A stretch of DNA of 64,000 nucleotides from Punica granatum (taxonomy: Eukaryota; Streptophyta; Magnoliopsida; Myrtales; Lythraceae), in the NCBI RefSeq assembly GCF_007655135.1, contig NC_045128.1, positions 38,577,885 through 38,641,884 on the forward strand. Direction: 5' to 3'. The translations under genes and the position numbers were made by a program. Below are positions 47,784 through 59,134 of this stretch, one piece after another. The notes below the pieces were generated by a model that saw only the letters and a program-made list of their open reading frames with translations, made no database searches and was not told the origin of the DNA. Positions within the stretch are counted from its first letter, which is position 1. Each line of letters starts with the position of its first letter.

Positions 47784-48749
47784 TTAGTAGCCTGAATTAT
47801 TGATTTTCAAACCTATAATTAGAGTCGGTCAGCTGGTTGCCCTTTCACGATTAATAATTGTTTAGCGCCACCGTCTATATATCTTCTCCGCCAAACCCTA
47901 CTCTACGTTCACTCATTAACTAATGGAGACCATATTTTCAGTTGAATCTTCTGCTAAATATTAGACCATCTGAGTGAAAATAAACACGAATATCATCTCG
48001 TTCGATTACTATAAAATCGTTGTTTTGAAGAATACGTTGTTGAAATTCGAGTTTTATTTTGTCCTTTTTCTTCGTGTACAGTATACGTGGACCACACTGG
48101 TGCATGTTAGTACATGAATCAAGAAATGGAAGGAAATCGCAACTACAGAGGGGAGAAAATAAAATCAAATTACGATTCCACCGAAAAGAATCAAATTATG
48201 ATTCCTAGGCCGAGGCAAGCATCAACATGATAAATTGGCAAAATTAATGTTTCTTTCTGGTCCAATTGACAAATAAAGATCCTGAAGGGTATTACATATA
48301 GTATCTTTTTGGTTGAAAAATAACATATATATATATATATATATATATTTTATGATTAACATATGGTGTCTATCTAAATCGTCTTTGGCAATATGCATAT
48401 TACCGTCAACTCAAGATTAGTCAATTTTAAGTTTTACTTATTTCACTTTATTTTAATCTAAAGCTCGGACTTGGGCAAGTGGATGTTAGTTCCCCTGCAT
48501 AAATTTCTACTTTTTTTTTTTGGGTGAAAAGCATAAATTTGAACTTGGGAATATCAGAAATTCTGCTGCATGGCGGAATTTCACGTGCTTAAGACAATTC
48601 TATTGTTTCATATAACTTATTACAATCCACATACACATTGTTACTTCGTATGTAATATGAATGTGCGTGACTTTATTTAGTATCAAACAGCCACGACAAA
48701 TGGTGGCGTTAGGGCATTCTTAGGTAACTTTTACATCGGTGTTTAATCC
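47784..48749. other. Intergenic DNA downstream of PR-1 copy 1
   Basis: (AT)n at about 48,328-48,349. The segment 48,465-48,749 is diverged from, but related to, the 3' flanks of the other two PR-1 copies (GACTTGGGCAAGT, TTCTGCTG.ATGGCGGAATTTC). Confidence 0.55.
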
Positions 48750-49238
48750 TTAGTAAGGTTTCTGTCCAACGATGTTTCCACGAGGATCATAACTGCATAT
48801 GATGGACGTTCCTCCAGAGTTGCACCTCACTTTGGCACAACCCAGCCGGACGGAGTTGCGCCACACCACCTGGGTGTAGTGCCCGCAGACCTTGCCCTGA
48901 GCGCAGGTGTTGGAGTTGTAGTTGTAGTACGCCTTCTCGTCCACCCACAATTTCACGGCGGTTGTACCTGACATGTCGCCGCTGCTCCAGGCCAGGTTCT
49001 CACCGTAGGGCCCACCGGAATGGACCAGCTTGCAGTCCCCAATGCGCTTGTTGGCGTAGTCACGGGCGTAGGTGGCGAGCTTGTCATCCCACACCATCGG
49101 CCCCACGCCGACCTGCCTCCTTGCCGCGTTGTGGGCGTCGAGGTAGTCCTGTGGGGAGTTTTGGGCATGGGAGGGGGAGACCAGTGCAAAACATAGCAAA
49201 GAAGCAATGGCAAAACAAAGGAAGTGAGAAACTCCCAT
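48750..49238 (-). CDS. Pathogenesis-related protein 1 (CAP superfamily), copy 1
   Basis: 162 residues from MGVSHF; upstream in-frame residues look like leader and lack a signal sequence start. Residues 1-25 are a signal peptide ([20 protein letters not shown], then QNSPQDYL). The CAP domain shows [13 protein letters not shown], the [13 protein letters not shown] region, GHYTQVVW and ICSYDPRGN, with six Cys available for three disulphides. The tail [11 protein letters not shown] fits the PxGNxxxxxPY pattern of CAPE peptides released from PR-1. No introns, as usual. Secreted basic or neutral PR-1 proteins accumulate in the apoplast in salicylate-linked defence and bind sterols. Paralogues lie at 51,494 (broken) and 56,263. 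Confidence 0.95.
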   Translation of the reverse strand: MGVSHFLCFAIASLLCFALVSPSHAQNSPQDYLDAHNAARRQVGVGPMVWDDKLATYARDYANKRIGDCKLVHSGGPYGENLAWSSGDMSGTTAVKLWVDEKAYYNYNSNTCAQGKVCGHYTQVVWRNSVRLGCAKVRCNSGGTSIICSYDPRGNIVGQKPY

Positions 49239-49536
49239 TGTTGTTGTCCTCTCTCTTTCTTCTAGGAATATATTATGCAAAGAAGAAAAATTTATGTATG
49301 GGATCTGATTTTGATGCAAATAAGTTTGATGCTTAATGGGATATTTATGGGGTTCAAGATGATGATTTTTTTCTTTGGTCTAGGAGGCATAAGCTATTGA
49401 TTTTAAAAGGATTATAATGAAAGTAAAATTACGAATTAGGGCGAAGTCCTACAGCTATCCAAAAAATTAAACTTCACTTCTAAATGTATTAGTTCAGATC
49501 AAGTAGTCTTAAACGTTTGCTAAATGAGACACTTAG

Positions 49537-49786
49537 GTGGCATTTGAAATTTAGGTTTGATTTTAACTTGACTTTGATTGTGATTTTACGGAGTATTTGG
49601 TAAAACTTACGGGCCCATATTCATTTGAGAATATTGTAATTATGGAGTTATATTAAAATGAAGTGGTGTAAATATTTATGGGTGGGGCCCATTATTTTGA
49701 CTTTGATGAGTGTAATTTGTTTTGTTATGGGGAGAGTTAAAATCAAAATCACGATTCTAAAATCAAACCCAAATTTCAAACGGATG
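49537..49786. mobile_element. MITE related to the 1,041 element, reverse orientation
   Basis: GTGGTGTAAAT, GGGTGGGGCCCATTA and TTTGACTTTGATGAGTGTAA are reverse complements of words in the 1,041-1,271 element. The ends GCATTTGAAATTTAGGTTTG and CAAACCCAAATTTCAAACGG form an inverted repeat. The target duplication is unclear. Confidence 0.6.
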
Positions 49787-50667
49787 GTCTATTTAGTAAC
49801 TAACCGTTAAGGTCCTGCTGCCTTCAATTGCAGAATTGGACCATAAGTGTCTCATTTTATAAATGTTTAAGATTATTTGAGCCAAATCAATATATTTAGA
49901 ACTAAAATTTAAATTTTTACATGTTTTTAAGACTTCCACTGTAATTTTACCTGACAATTAGAAGGACTACTAAAAACACAGTTTAACAGTTCAAAATCAC
50001 ACAAAAACTTCTAAAACAATCTCATGTTTCAACTTGTCTAAGAGAATAAAGAAAGTAATACTGGGGATCTTCTTCAAGCAACCTTAGAGAATGGGAGATT
50101 AGACAACCTTAATTAATCATGATATAAATTTAATTTGTCCAAGGCTTATTGTTATTAAGATAATTGAACGTACATCTTTTAGGAAACAAATTTTAACAAA
50201 ATAAAAAGATTTTATTGGTAGTATATGAGCTTGAAATCCTAATAGAAGTACAAGTAGTATCCTAATTCCACAAGTGCCTTTTCCAAATTTCATAGCCACC
50301 ACCGAAGATTTTGGTACGTGGCTTCTGAAACATGATTAGATTGACTGGAAATTTTAGGCTCCGTTTACTCTGAGAAAAATTTTTTGAATTTTTTTTTATA
50401 AAAAATAGAAAAGCATAAAAATATGTGTTCACCTATTTAAAATGAAGAACAATTTTTTAGGAAAAGAAATTGTTTTAATTTCTCAAATTCAAAGTAATTT
50501 AGAGAAATACTTTTAATAATTTTTCAATTTTCTTTTCTTTAATAGGAAGGTTCTTTATCAATTACTTTTGTCCTTTTTAATTATACAATTATTCTCCCTT
50601 TAATTGGAAAGTCTCTAGTGATTGTTAGATATGAAATATAAAGTTAAAATTTTTAAATTTTGAGTTT
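49787..50667. other. AT-rich intergenic DNA
   Basis: Nothing recognised. Parts near 50,050-50,330 resemble the upstream flanks of the other PR-1 copies (TTAATTTGTCCAAGGCTTATT; GTACAAGTAGTATCC). Confidence 0.4.
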
Positions 50668-50751
50668 GTAAACATGATTTCTCATTTTTTTTTATTTTCT
50701 GTCCGAACCCTGGTATCCAGAAGCTAAATTGTATTCCGACTAATTCAACAG
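50668..50751 (-). mobile_element. SINE family 2, 3' fragment
   Basis: ATTTTCTGTCCGAACCCTGG and CGACTAATTCAACAG are the reverse complement of the SINE 3' part. It abuts an LRR fragment at 50,752. Confidence 0.45.
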
Positions 50752-50888
50752 TCTTTCACTGTTTATGTGTAGAATCCCCTTCAAATTCGACAAGGGCAGT
50801 GTTTTGAACTTACCTTCCCCTAACAAGGAAGATAAAGATAGTAGATGCTCAAGGCCATCCAAACTTACCTTCAAATTCAACATGATTC
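50752..50888 (-). pseudogene. Isolated LRR fragment of a TNL gene
   Basis: It matches 55,557-55,690 closely and the TNL LRR exon at about 60,705-60,830 (TGTGTAGAATCCCCTTCAA, GTTTTGAACTTAC, AAGATAAAGAT). It is bounded on both sides by SINE sequence. Confidence 0.75.
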
Positions 50889-51076
50889 CTTTTTTTTTTT
50901 TTTCAATCTGAATCATGGTATTTGCAAGTTCAATTGGATCTTGACTAATTCAGTAGAGCCGAGTCGGCTCGGTAAGGGGTAAGGCTCTCATAGCTTGGAT
51001 TTTCTTCATTCACAAGACTTGAACTCGAGACATTGCTTAAGGAGAACAAATGCCGAACCATTTGAACTAACTCATA
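50889..51076 (-). mobile_element. SINE family 2 copy
   Basis: Minus-strand copy with a poly-A tail (plus-strand T run at 50,889) and a head near AACTCATAA at 51,076. It contains CTCGAGTTCAAGTC in the box B region. A duplicate is present at 55,698. Confidence 0.65.
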
Positions 51077-51493
51077 ATAATTATCAATTTTCTATAAAGA
51101 AATAAATTTAGAAAAGGAGAAGAAAAATGAAAAAGAAAAACGAAAAAAGACTTTTTGAAAAGTAAACATGCCCTTAAGTTGTCTTATTTCCGATTTCATT
51201 AATCCATGACTTGGACTTGGGCAAGTCAAGGTTAGCTCCGACTCAAGTTCCCTTCCCCGGCATTACTTTCTACTTGAAATTATAGGAATCTGACAAATTC
51301 TGCTGTATGGCGGAATTTCTCTTGCTTAAGACAATTCTATTGTTTCATAGAACTTATTACATTGCACATACATATCGTTACATCGTATAAGTAATCTGAA
51401 TGTACGTGCGACCTTATTTAGTATCAAAAGGCCATGAAAAATGGCGCCGGGCATTCTTAGGTAACCTATATATATTGCATCGGTGTCTAGTAC
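51077..51493. other. 3' flank of PR-1 copy 2
   Basis: Nearly the same as 55,881-56,262. No gene. Confidence 0.6.
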
Positions 51494-51975
51494 TTAGTAA
51501 GGTTTCTGCCCGACGATGTTTCCGCGAGGGTCGTAACTGCAGACGATGAACGTTCCTCCGCTGTTGCACCTCACCTTGGCACAGCCCAGCCGGACAGACT
51601 TGCCCCAAACCACCTGGGTGTAGTGCCCGCAGACCTTGCCCGGAGCGCAGGTGTTGGAGTCGTAGTTGTAGTTGGCCTTCTCATCCACCCACATTTTCAC
51701 TGCAGCCGTGCCCGACATATCGCCGCTGCTCCAGGCCAGATTCTCGCCGTAGGGCTCCGGACCATCTTGCAGTCCCCAATGTGCTTGTTGGCGTAGTTAC
51801 GGGCGTAGGTGGCGAGATTGACGTCCCACGCCATCTGCCCGACCCCGACCTGCCTCCGTGCCGCGTTGTGGGCATTGAGATAGTCCTGTGGTGAGTCCTG
51901 GGCGTGGGAGGGGCAGACCAGGGCCAAACATAGCAAAGAAGCAATGGCAAAACAAAGGAAGTGAGAGACGCCCAT
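51494..51975 (-). pseudogene. PR-1 copy 2, frameshifted by a 7-nt deletion
   Basis: The start, signal peptide ([20 protein letters not shown]) and CAP N-terminus are intact. At about 51,750-51,765 seven bases are missing relative to copy 3 (GGGCTCCGGACC here against GGGCCCACCAGAGTGGACC). This breaks the frame in the [12 protein letters not shown] region. The C-terminal part, including [13 protein letters not shown]-equivalent VCSYD and the [11 protein letters not shown] tail, persists in another frame. It is probably recent, since the rest is about as good as copy 3. Confidence 0.9.
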
Positions 51976-53984
51976 TGTTGTTTTCTCCTTTTCTTCTAGG
52001 AATGCAAAGGATAAGATGAAGTATGGAATTTGATTTTGATGCAAATAAGGTTGATGCTTTATGGGGTATTCATATAGGGTTTGAGGGGTTGAATTTTCTT
52101 TGGTCTGAGGAGGCATAAGCAATTGATTTTCCAAGGATTATAATGATAGTGAAATTGACATTTAGAAAAAGACTACTCTAAAATAACGTGATAAGGCTTT
52201 AACGGTTCAAAATCACATGAAATCCTTTGAAACAATCTTTTGTATGCGGTTTCAACTCGTGCGAGAAAGTAGTGGTAGTGGCGGTTTCTTCAAGAAACCA
52301 TAGAGAACGGGAGATTAGTAAACTTTTTTGAATCAGGATTTAAATTTAATTTCATCCAAGGCTCATTCCTAAATAAGATTATTATATGATAAGGAATGTC
52401 TTTTTGCAAGAGAAATATAAAAGGAAAAAAAAAAAAGAAACCGAGAGATTTTACTTGCAGTGTATGGATTTTGAAATCTAATGGAAGTACAAGTAGAATT
52501 TCCATGCTACATTCATCCTAGTTCCGCTAGATGGCTAGTGGCTTGAACCGTTCCAAATTCCATAGCCACCACAGATTTCGGTATGTGGCCTATGAAAGAC
52601 GATATGATTGACTGGAAATTTTTTTTCGGTTATATGATTGACTGGAAATTTGAATTCATCAAACGTTGATTGAGGAGCTAATTGTGTTATCTAAAAGGAT
52701 GAGATTGTTGAAAAATCAGAGAAGAAAGTTCTACCATCGTGTAACCTTGTCCATAGATGATATTCCCATGTTACTAGGGAACAAAATTTTTGGCCTTCCA
52801 GAGCTTCCGGATAATAATGTCAGGGCGTTGTTCGTGCTTTGATCTTGATTGATGAGCTGATTAACTATAAAATGCTGTGACAGGACGCTGAACTAACGAG
52901 GAATGACTGGCAAAAGTAAAAATGTATACGTAAATTTACATGGACACTCAGGAACAGAGGGAAACAACGGCCGGCAGGGCAGCTGAGAATTCACTATATG
53001 AGTTAAACCGTGAGAGTATAACCTAAAAATGTTACTCATAGACACGACCCCAAGATTAGACAAGCCAATGCGCTTTTCGTTTGCTCTCAGCAATAGAAAA
53101 AATACGCCGTAATCAGGGGGTCACGTTCTTGGGTATATGGGTCAGCAGGCCTAGTGCAAAACGGTTGAGACATGATTAATGGGTTGCCTTTGCTCCACTG
53201 AAAATCTGCAGCAGCTCAGGAGACTTGAAGGTCTATCTCTTGCTGTAAGGTGAGAAGATTTCTCTTCCATGTCATGTCCCCGAGGAGAACCGCCATTTAC
53301 ATTTCCATGTGGAAGTTGTGGCATCTGTTGAACAGAGATGTCATGACCCAAGAGAAAATTCACAAGATCATTTGCCAGTGAATTCTGCTGTCAAGTTTGT
53401 TCAAATCTGTCAAATAATGCTTTTGAGTGAAAAGATCCAGATCACTTACAGATAGGATCATAGGAGGAAATTTCCTAACAAAACCGGTATCTTGCTGATT
53501 TAACTCCTTGCTTTGCAGCGAATTTGATGCTATCTTCTCTCCCACCTTCTACAGGGATTTAACTCCTTACTTGGAATATCCTTTTCGTCCTATCCTGTTG
53601 ATTGTGGATACAAGCCTTAAGACCGAGCCGAGGAAATGAATATATAATGATGAACACGAATTGTGAATGGCAGTACAACTGAATACCTTCACGAACATCC
53701 TATGTGATCCGGCCAATTTATATTTTGTAACCTGCATGTGCTTCATGTCATATGTCCTTGAGGTAAACGCATTTCCAAGAGAATCTGTTCGATAAAAGAA
53801 GTAATGAGAAAGACTCGAGGGAAACCAAAAAAGGTCCATCGCAGCAAGCTAGTGCTTTGCATGAAGCGTTACCTTTGTTTGATCTAAATGATTCTTTTAT
53901 TGCTTCATTGTGAAAACAATCTGACCGGATGTCAGAGCAGAGGCGCTAGTACTAATCATCCATCAGTAGTTCTTTAAAGCCTCT
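51976..53984. other. Spacer between PR-1 copy 2 and the LRR pseudogene
   Basis: It is duplicated at 56,752-59,134. A 58-codon plus-strand open stretch near 52,660-52,842 (RMRLLKNQRRKFYHRV...) is preserved in both copies, but I recognise no family. From about 53,150 it parallels the 3' flank of the TNL gene. Confidence 0.5.
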
Positions 53985-55697
53985 TCAGTTCAGTTGTTTC
54001 AAATAATGTAGATTGGATAGATGAGGCAACTCCTTCATTGCTGGACACTGAACAGTACTAAGGATTTCCAATGATACCAATCTTGTGAGTCCTGGAATCT
54101 CTACAAGTAGCCGACAACCAGATAGGTTCAATTCTCTTAATCTCTGTAGCTTTGACAGATCACGCAGCTCCTTCAGTTTTTCACACCAGAAAAGGTTGAG
54201 TACCTCCAAAGACAGCAGGCCCCGAGTCCTGGAATTCCTACAAGACGTCGGCAACCAGAGAGTACCAACTCTCTTAATTTCTGCAGCATAGAAAGATCTG
54301 GTTCCTTCATTGCTTCCCACCAGGAAGCATCAAGTACTTCCAATGAACTCAAGTCCATAAGGCCTGGCAACCATCCAGTCTTAACTCTCTCAACTTCTGC
54401 AGATTCGACAGACCAGACAGGTCCTTGCACTGGGAGACAGTTTAGTATCTCAAAAGATGCCAAGTTACAAGTCCTCGAATCTCCAAAAGGTCTTTGCGAC
54501 CTGCTACGTGTAATTCCATTAAGTTGTATAGCGATGACAGATAAGGTAATTCTGCTATACCTGGGCAAAGCGATAAGACCAGAACCTTCAATAATGCCAA
54601 TCCAGAGAGTCCAGGAATATTTTCTGGCCATTCACAATTCGCCAATGTAGGCATCACTAGTGCCTTGCACCCAGAAATTTCTGGTATGTTTAGTGATTCC
54701 AATCCCGAGAGGGCAGGAATCTCTTGAAGTTGTTCACAATACCACAGCTTCCGTTGTTGTAACTTAAGCAATGATGATAGATCCGGTAAGACCTCTACCG
54801 CCCCACATTGATAAATGTGTATCATCTCTACAGATGCCAATCCCATGAGTGCAGGAATCTCCGAAGTTGTTGGCAATATGCTAACTTCAGTTGTTTTAAA
54901 ATACACAATGAAGATAGTGCCGGCAACTTGCTTACTGCCCCGCAGTTGGAAATGTCTAGTATCTCCAACAATGCCAATCCTGTGAGTGCACGAATCTCTC
55001 GAAGTCATTTGCAATAAGCAGCTTCAGCTGTTCCAACTTAATCAATGATGATAGATCTGGTAACATCGCGATTGCCTCACAGCAACGAATGTCAAGTATC
55101 TTTAGTGATGACAATCATGTGAGTTCGGGAATCTGTTCAAGGAGATCGCAGTTGTGCAACTTTAGTTGCTGTAACTCAAGCAATGGCAATAGATCTGGCA
55201 ACATCTGTATTCAGGGGCTGTAAATGTCTAGCATCTCTAGCAATGCTAATTTACTAATTGCATGAATATCTGCAATAGGTCCCCTTGTTTCCAGCTTTAG
55301 TGACTTTAAATCCCGGAGTGAAGATAAATCTGGCAATGCCTATATTCCTCTGGACCATGAAAAGTTCAACATTTCCAACAATACCAATTTGTCAATCCCG
55401 GTAATGTTTCGTGGGTCCACCTCAATGGAAAGCCTTCTCATCAATTTTAGGCCCGAGAGATCACATAGCATTGCCAACGACATGCAACCATTGATTGATT
55501 AACTTCTCAATGTACGCAAGCTACTCAAGCCTTGAATCTCAATCAGAGATGTACAATCTTTCACTGTTTATGTGTAGAATCCCCTTCAAATTCGACATGG
55601 GCAGTGTTTTGAACTTACCTTCCACTGACAAGTAAGATAAAGATAGTAGATGCTCAAGGCCATCCAAATTTACCTTCAAATTCGACATGATTCTTCT
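53985..55697 (-). pseudogene. TNL-type LRR pseudogene (duplicate of the TNL C-terminus)
   Basis: LRR-coding sequence in three overlapping frames (55014-54442, 54631-54173, 54320-53985), with repeats such as LSSLLKLQQRKLWYCEQLQE and GLARL/LSSL units. At least two frameshifts are present, and no long frame is left at 55,015-55,690. It aligns with 59,135-60,830 of the neighbouring TNL gene. It has no NB-ARC and is cut at the SINE near 55,698. Non-functional as a receptor. Confidence 0.85.
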
Positions 55698-55880
55698 ATT
55701 TTTTTTTTAGTATTAACCTTGGTGTTTGCAAGCCCAATTGGATCCTGATTAATCCAGTAGAGCCGAGTCGGCCCAGTAAGTAGTAAGGCTCTCATAGCGT
55801 GGATTTTTTTCATTCACAAGACTCGAACTCGAGACATTGCTTAAGGAGAACAAGCACCAAACCATTTGAACTAACTTATA
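55698..55880 (-). mobile_element. SINE family 2 copy
   Basis: Parallels 50,889-51,076, including CGAACTCGAGACATTGC and CCGAGTCGGC. It was evidently present before the segmental duplication. Confidence 0.65.
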
Positions 55881-56262
55881 TTGGTTCTCAATTTTCTTTA
55901 AAGAAATAAATTTAGAAAAGGAGAAGAAAAATGAAAAACAAAAACAAAAGAAGATTTTTTTTTTAAAGTAAACATGCCCTTAAGTTCTCTCATTTCCGAT
56001 TTCATTAATCCATGACTTGAACTTGGGCAAATCAATGCTAGTTCCGACTCAAGTTCCCTTCCCCGGCATTAATTTCTACTTGAAATTATAGGAATCTGAC
56101 AAATTCTGCTGTATGGCGGAATTTCTCTTGCTTAAGACAATTCTATTGTTTCATAGAACTTATTACATTGCACATACATATAGTTACATCGTATATGTAA
56201 TATGAATGTACGTGCGACGTTATTTAGTATCAAAAGGCCACGACAAATGGCGCCGAGCATTC
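55881..56262. other. 3' flank of PR-1 copy 3
   Basis: Duplicate of 51,077-51,493. No gene. Confidence 0.6.
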
Positions 56263-56751
56263 TTAGTAAGGTTTCTGCCCGACGATGTTTCCACGAGGGT
56301 CATAACTGCAGACGATGAACGTTCCTCCGCTGTTGCACCTGACCTTGGCACAGCCCAGCCGGACAGACTTGCCCCAAACCACCTGGGTGTAGTGCCCGCA
56401 GACCTTGCCCGGAGCGCAGGTGTTGGAGTTGTAGTTGTAGTTGGCCTTCTCGTCCACCCACATTTTCACTGCAGCCGTGCCCGACATGTCGCCGCTGCTC
56501 CAGGCCAGATTCTCGCCATAGGGCCCACCAGAGTGGACCATCTTGCAGTCCCCAATGTGCTTGTTGGCGTAGTTACGGGCGTAGGTGGCGAGCTTGTCGT
56601 CCCACGCCATCGGCCTGACCCCGACCTGCCTCCGTGCCGCGTTGTGGGCATTGAGATAGTCCTGTGGTGAGTTCTGGGCGTGGGAGGGGCAGACCAGGGC
56701 CAAACATAGCAAAGAAGCAATGGCAAAACAAAGGAAGTGAGAGACTCCCAT
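56263..56751 (-). CDS. Pathogenesis-related protein 1, copy 3
   Basis: 162 residues from MGVSHF; the longer upstream frame is 5' leader. The signal peptide ends ...VCPSHA, with mature protein from QNSPQDYL. The CAP domain has [34 protein letters not shown], six Cys, and VCSYD before the CAPE-like tail [11 protein letters not shown]. Compared with copy 1 it has several substitutions (for example KMVHSGG for [25 protein letters not shown] for ICSYD). Secreted defence protein by family knowledge. The frame is intact, so with copy 1 it is one of two likely functional PR-1 genes here. Confidence 0.95.
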   Translation of the reverse strand: MGVSHFLCFAIASLLCLALVCPSHAQNSPQDYLNAHNAARRQVGVRPMAWDDKLATYARNYANKHIGDCKMVHSGGPYGENLAWSSGDMSGTAAVKMWVDEKANYNYNSNTCAPGKVCGHYTQVVWGKSVRLGCAKVRCNSGGTFIVCSYDPRGNIVGQKPY

Positions 56752-59134
56752 TGTTGTTGTCTTCTCTTTTTCTTCTACGAATGCAAAGGATAAGATGAAG
56801 TATGGAATTTGATTTTGATGCAAGTAAGGTTGATGCTCAATGGGGTATTCATATAGGGTTTGAGGGGTTGAATTTTCTTTGGTCTGAGGAGGCATAAGCT
56901 ATTGATTTTCCAAGGATTATAATGATAGTGAAATTGACATTTAGAAAAAGACTATTCTAAAACAATGTGGTGAGGCTTTAACGGCTCAAAATCACATGAA
57001 ATCCTTTGAAACAATCTTTTGTATGTGGTTTCAACTCGTGTGAGAAAGTAGATATTTTTTCAATATCTTTTTAGTAAACTTTTTTGAATCAGGATTTAAA
57101 TTTAATTTCGTCCAAGGCTCGTTCCTAAACAAGATTATTATATGATAAGGAATGTCTTTTTGCAAGAGAAATATAAAAGGGAAAAAAAACCGAGAGATTT
57201 TCTTGCAGTGTATGGATTTTGAAATCTAATGGACGTACAAGTAGAATTTCCATGCTACATTCATCCTAGTTCCGCTAGATGGCTAGTGGCTTGAAACTGT
57301 TCCAAATTCCATAGCCACCACCATAGACGATATGATTGACTGGAATTTTTTTTTCGGTTATATGATTGACTGGAAATTTGAATTCATCAAACGTTGATTG
57401 AGGAGCTAATTGTGTTATCTAAAAGGATAAGATTGTTGAAAAATCAGAGAAGAAAGTTCTACCATCGTGTAACCTTGTCCATAGATGATATTCCCATGTT
57501 ACTAGGGAACAAAATTTTTGGCCTTCCAGAGCTTCCGGATAATAATGTCAGGGCGTTGTTCGTGCTTTGATCTTGATTGATGAGCTGATTAACTATAAAA
57601 TGCTGTGACAAGACGCTGAACTAACGTGGAATGACTGGCAAAAGTAAAAATGTATACGTAAATTTACATGGACACTCAGGAACAGAGGGAAACAACGGCC
57701 GGCAGGGCAGCTGAGAATTCACTATATGAGTTAAACCGTGAGAGTATAACCTAAAAATGTTACTCATAGACATGACCCCAAGATTAGACAAGCCAATGCG
57801 CTTTTCGTTTGCTCTCAGACATAGAAAATATATGCCGTAATCAGTGGGTCAAGTTCTTGGGTATATTGGTCAGCAGGCCTAGTGCAAAACGTTTGAGACA
57901 TGATTAATTGGGTTGCCTTTGCTCCAAGGCAAATCTGCAGCAGCTCAGGAGACTTGAAGGCCTATCTCTTGCTGTATGGTGAGAAGATTCCTCTTTTATG
58001 TCATGTCCACAAGGAGAACTGCCATTTACACTTCGATATGGAAGTTGTGGCATCTGTCGAACAAAGATGTCATGACCCAAGAGAAAATTCACAAGATCAT
58101 TTGCTAGTGAATTCTGCTGTCAAATAATGCTTCTGAGTGAAAGGATCCAGATTCCTTACAGATAAGAGGAAATTTCCTGAGAAAACCGGTGTCTTGCTAA
58201 TTTAACTCCTTGCTTTGCTGCGAACTTGATTCTATCTTCTCTCCCACCTTCTGGAGAAGAATTTCAATCAGACCAGGAACTTGAGGGAAAAAAATTTCTC
58301 TCAAAAAACTTGTCAGTGTGCAAAACCCTCCTGGGTATTAAATCCTCGAATTTTATAGTTCCCCGGGAAATAGACATGCTCACAGTTTCATCATTATGCC
58401 AACAACTACTGACGTAATACCATTTTAAGGCATCAGAGAGAAAGCAAAACCAGAAGATTATATCCTACAATGCAAAACCGGAAGATTAAATCCTCGATTT
58501 TTTTTTCTCCGGGAAATAGACATGCTCACAGTTCCATCATTATGCCAACAACTACTGCAGTAATACCATTTTAAGGCATCAGGGAGAAAGCAAAACCGGA
58601 AGATTATATCCTACAATGCAAAAGCGGTGCTTCCACTTCCCTTAGCTGTCATGCTGATCAAGATCTGAAAGCTGTGAACTGCGAGTAAAATACTTATAAT
58701 TCAAGTCTTACCGTATCACTTGTAGCAGAGGAGACTCAGCAGGCGACTCAGCTGATCATCACTAGAGCCAATAATAGATTTCCTGTTGATTGCAGATAAA
58801 GGAAATTAATACAGTGATGAAGATGAAATTTTGAATGGCGGTATAATTGAATACCTTCTTGAACATTCAATATGTTCCTGCCAATTTATCCTTGTGCAAT
58901 CCGCACATGCTTCGTGTTATATGTCCATGAGGGAAATGCATTTCCAAGAAGATCTGTTTTAAAAAAGAAGTTATGAGAACGACAACAGAGGAAAAACAGA
59001 AAAGTTCTGTCACAGCAAGATAGTGCCTTACATGAAGCATTACCTTTCTTGGATCTAAATAACTCTGTTAATGCTTCCCCGTGAGAACAATCTGACTGGA
59101 TGTCTGTGCGGACACACTAGAACTAATCGTCCAC
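56752..59134. other. Spacer between PR-1 copy 3 and the TNL gene
   Basis: Duplicate of 51,976-53,984, with an extra region near 58,260-58,640. That region holds a tandem direct repeat with a period of 146 bp (GGGAAATAGACATGCTCACA at 58,365 and 58,511). The right part is the TNL 3' flank. Confidence 0.55.
58365..58628. repeat. Tandem duplication, period 146 bp
   Basis: Two copies of a segment with ATCATTATGCCAACAACTAC, ACCATTTTAAGGCATCAG and GAAGATTATATCCTACAATG, differing at a few bases. Absent from the paralogous spacer at 53.5 kb. Confidence 0.8.

Noticed and set aside
48962..49336. Long plus-strand frames antisense to the PR-1 genes (also at 56,206)
   Set aside because: They mirror the GC-rich PR-1 coding sequence and resemble no family.
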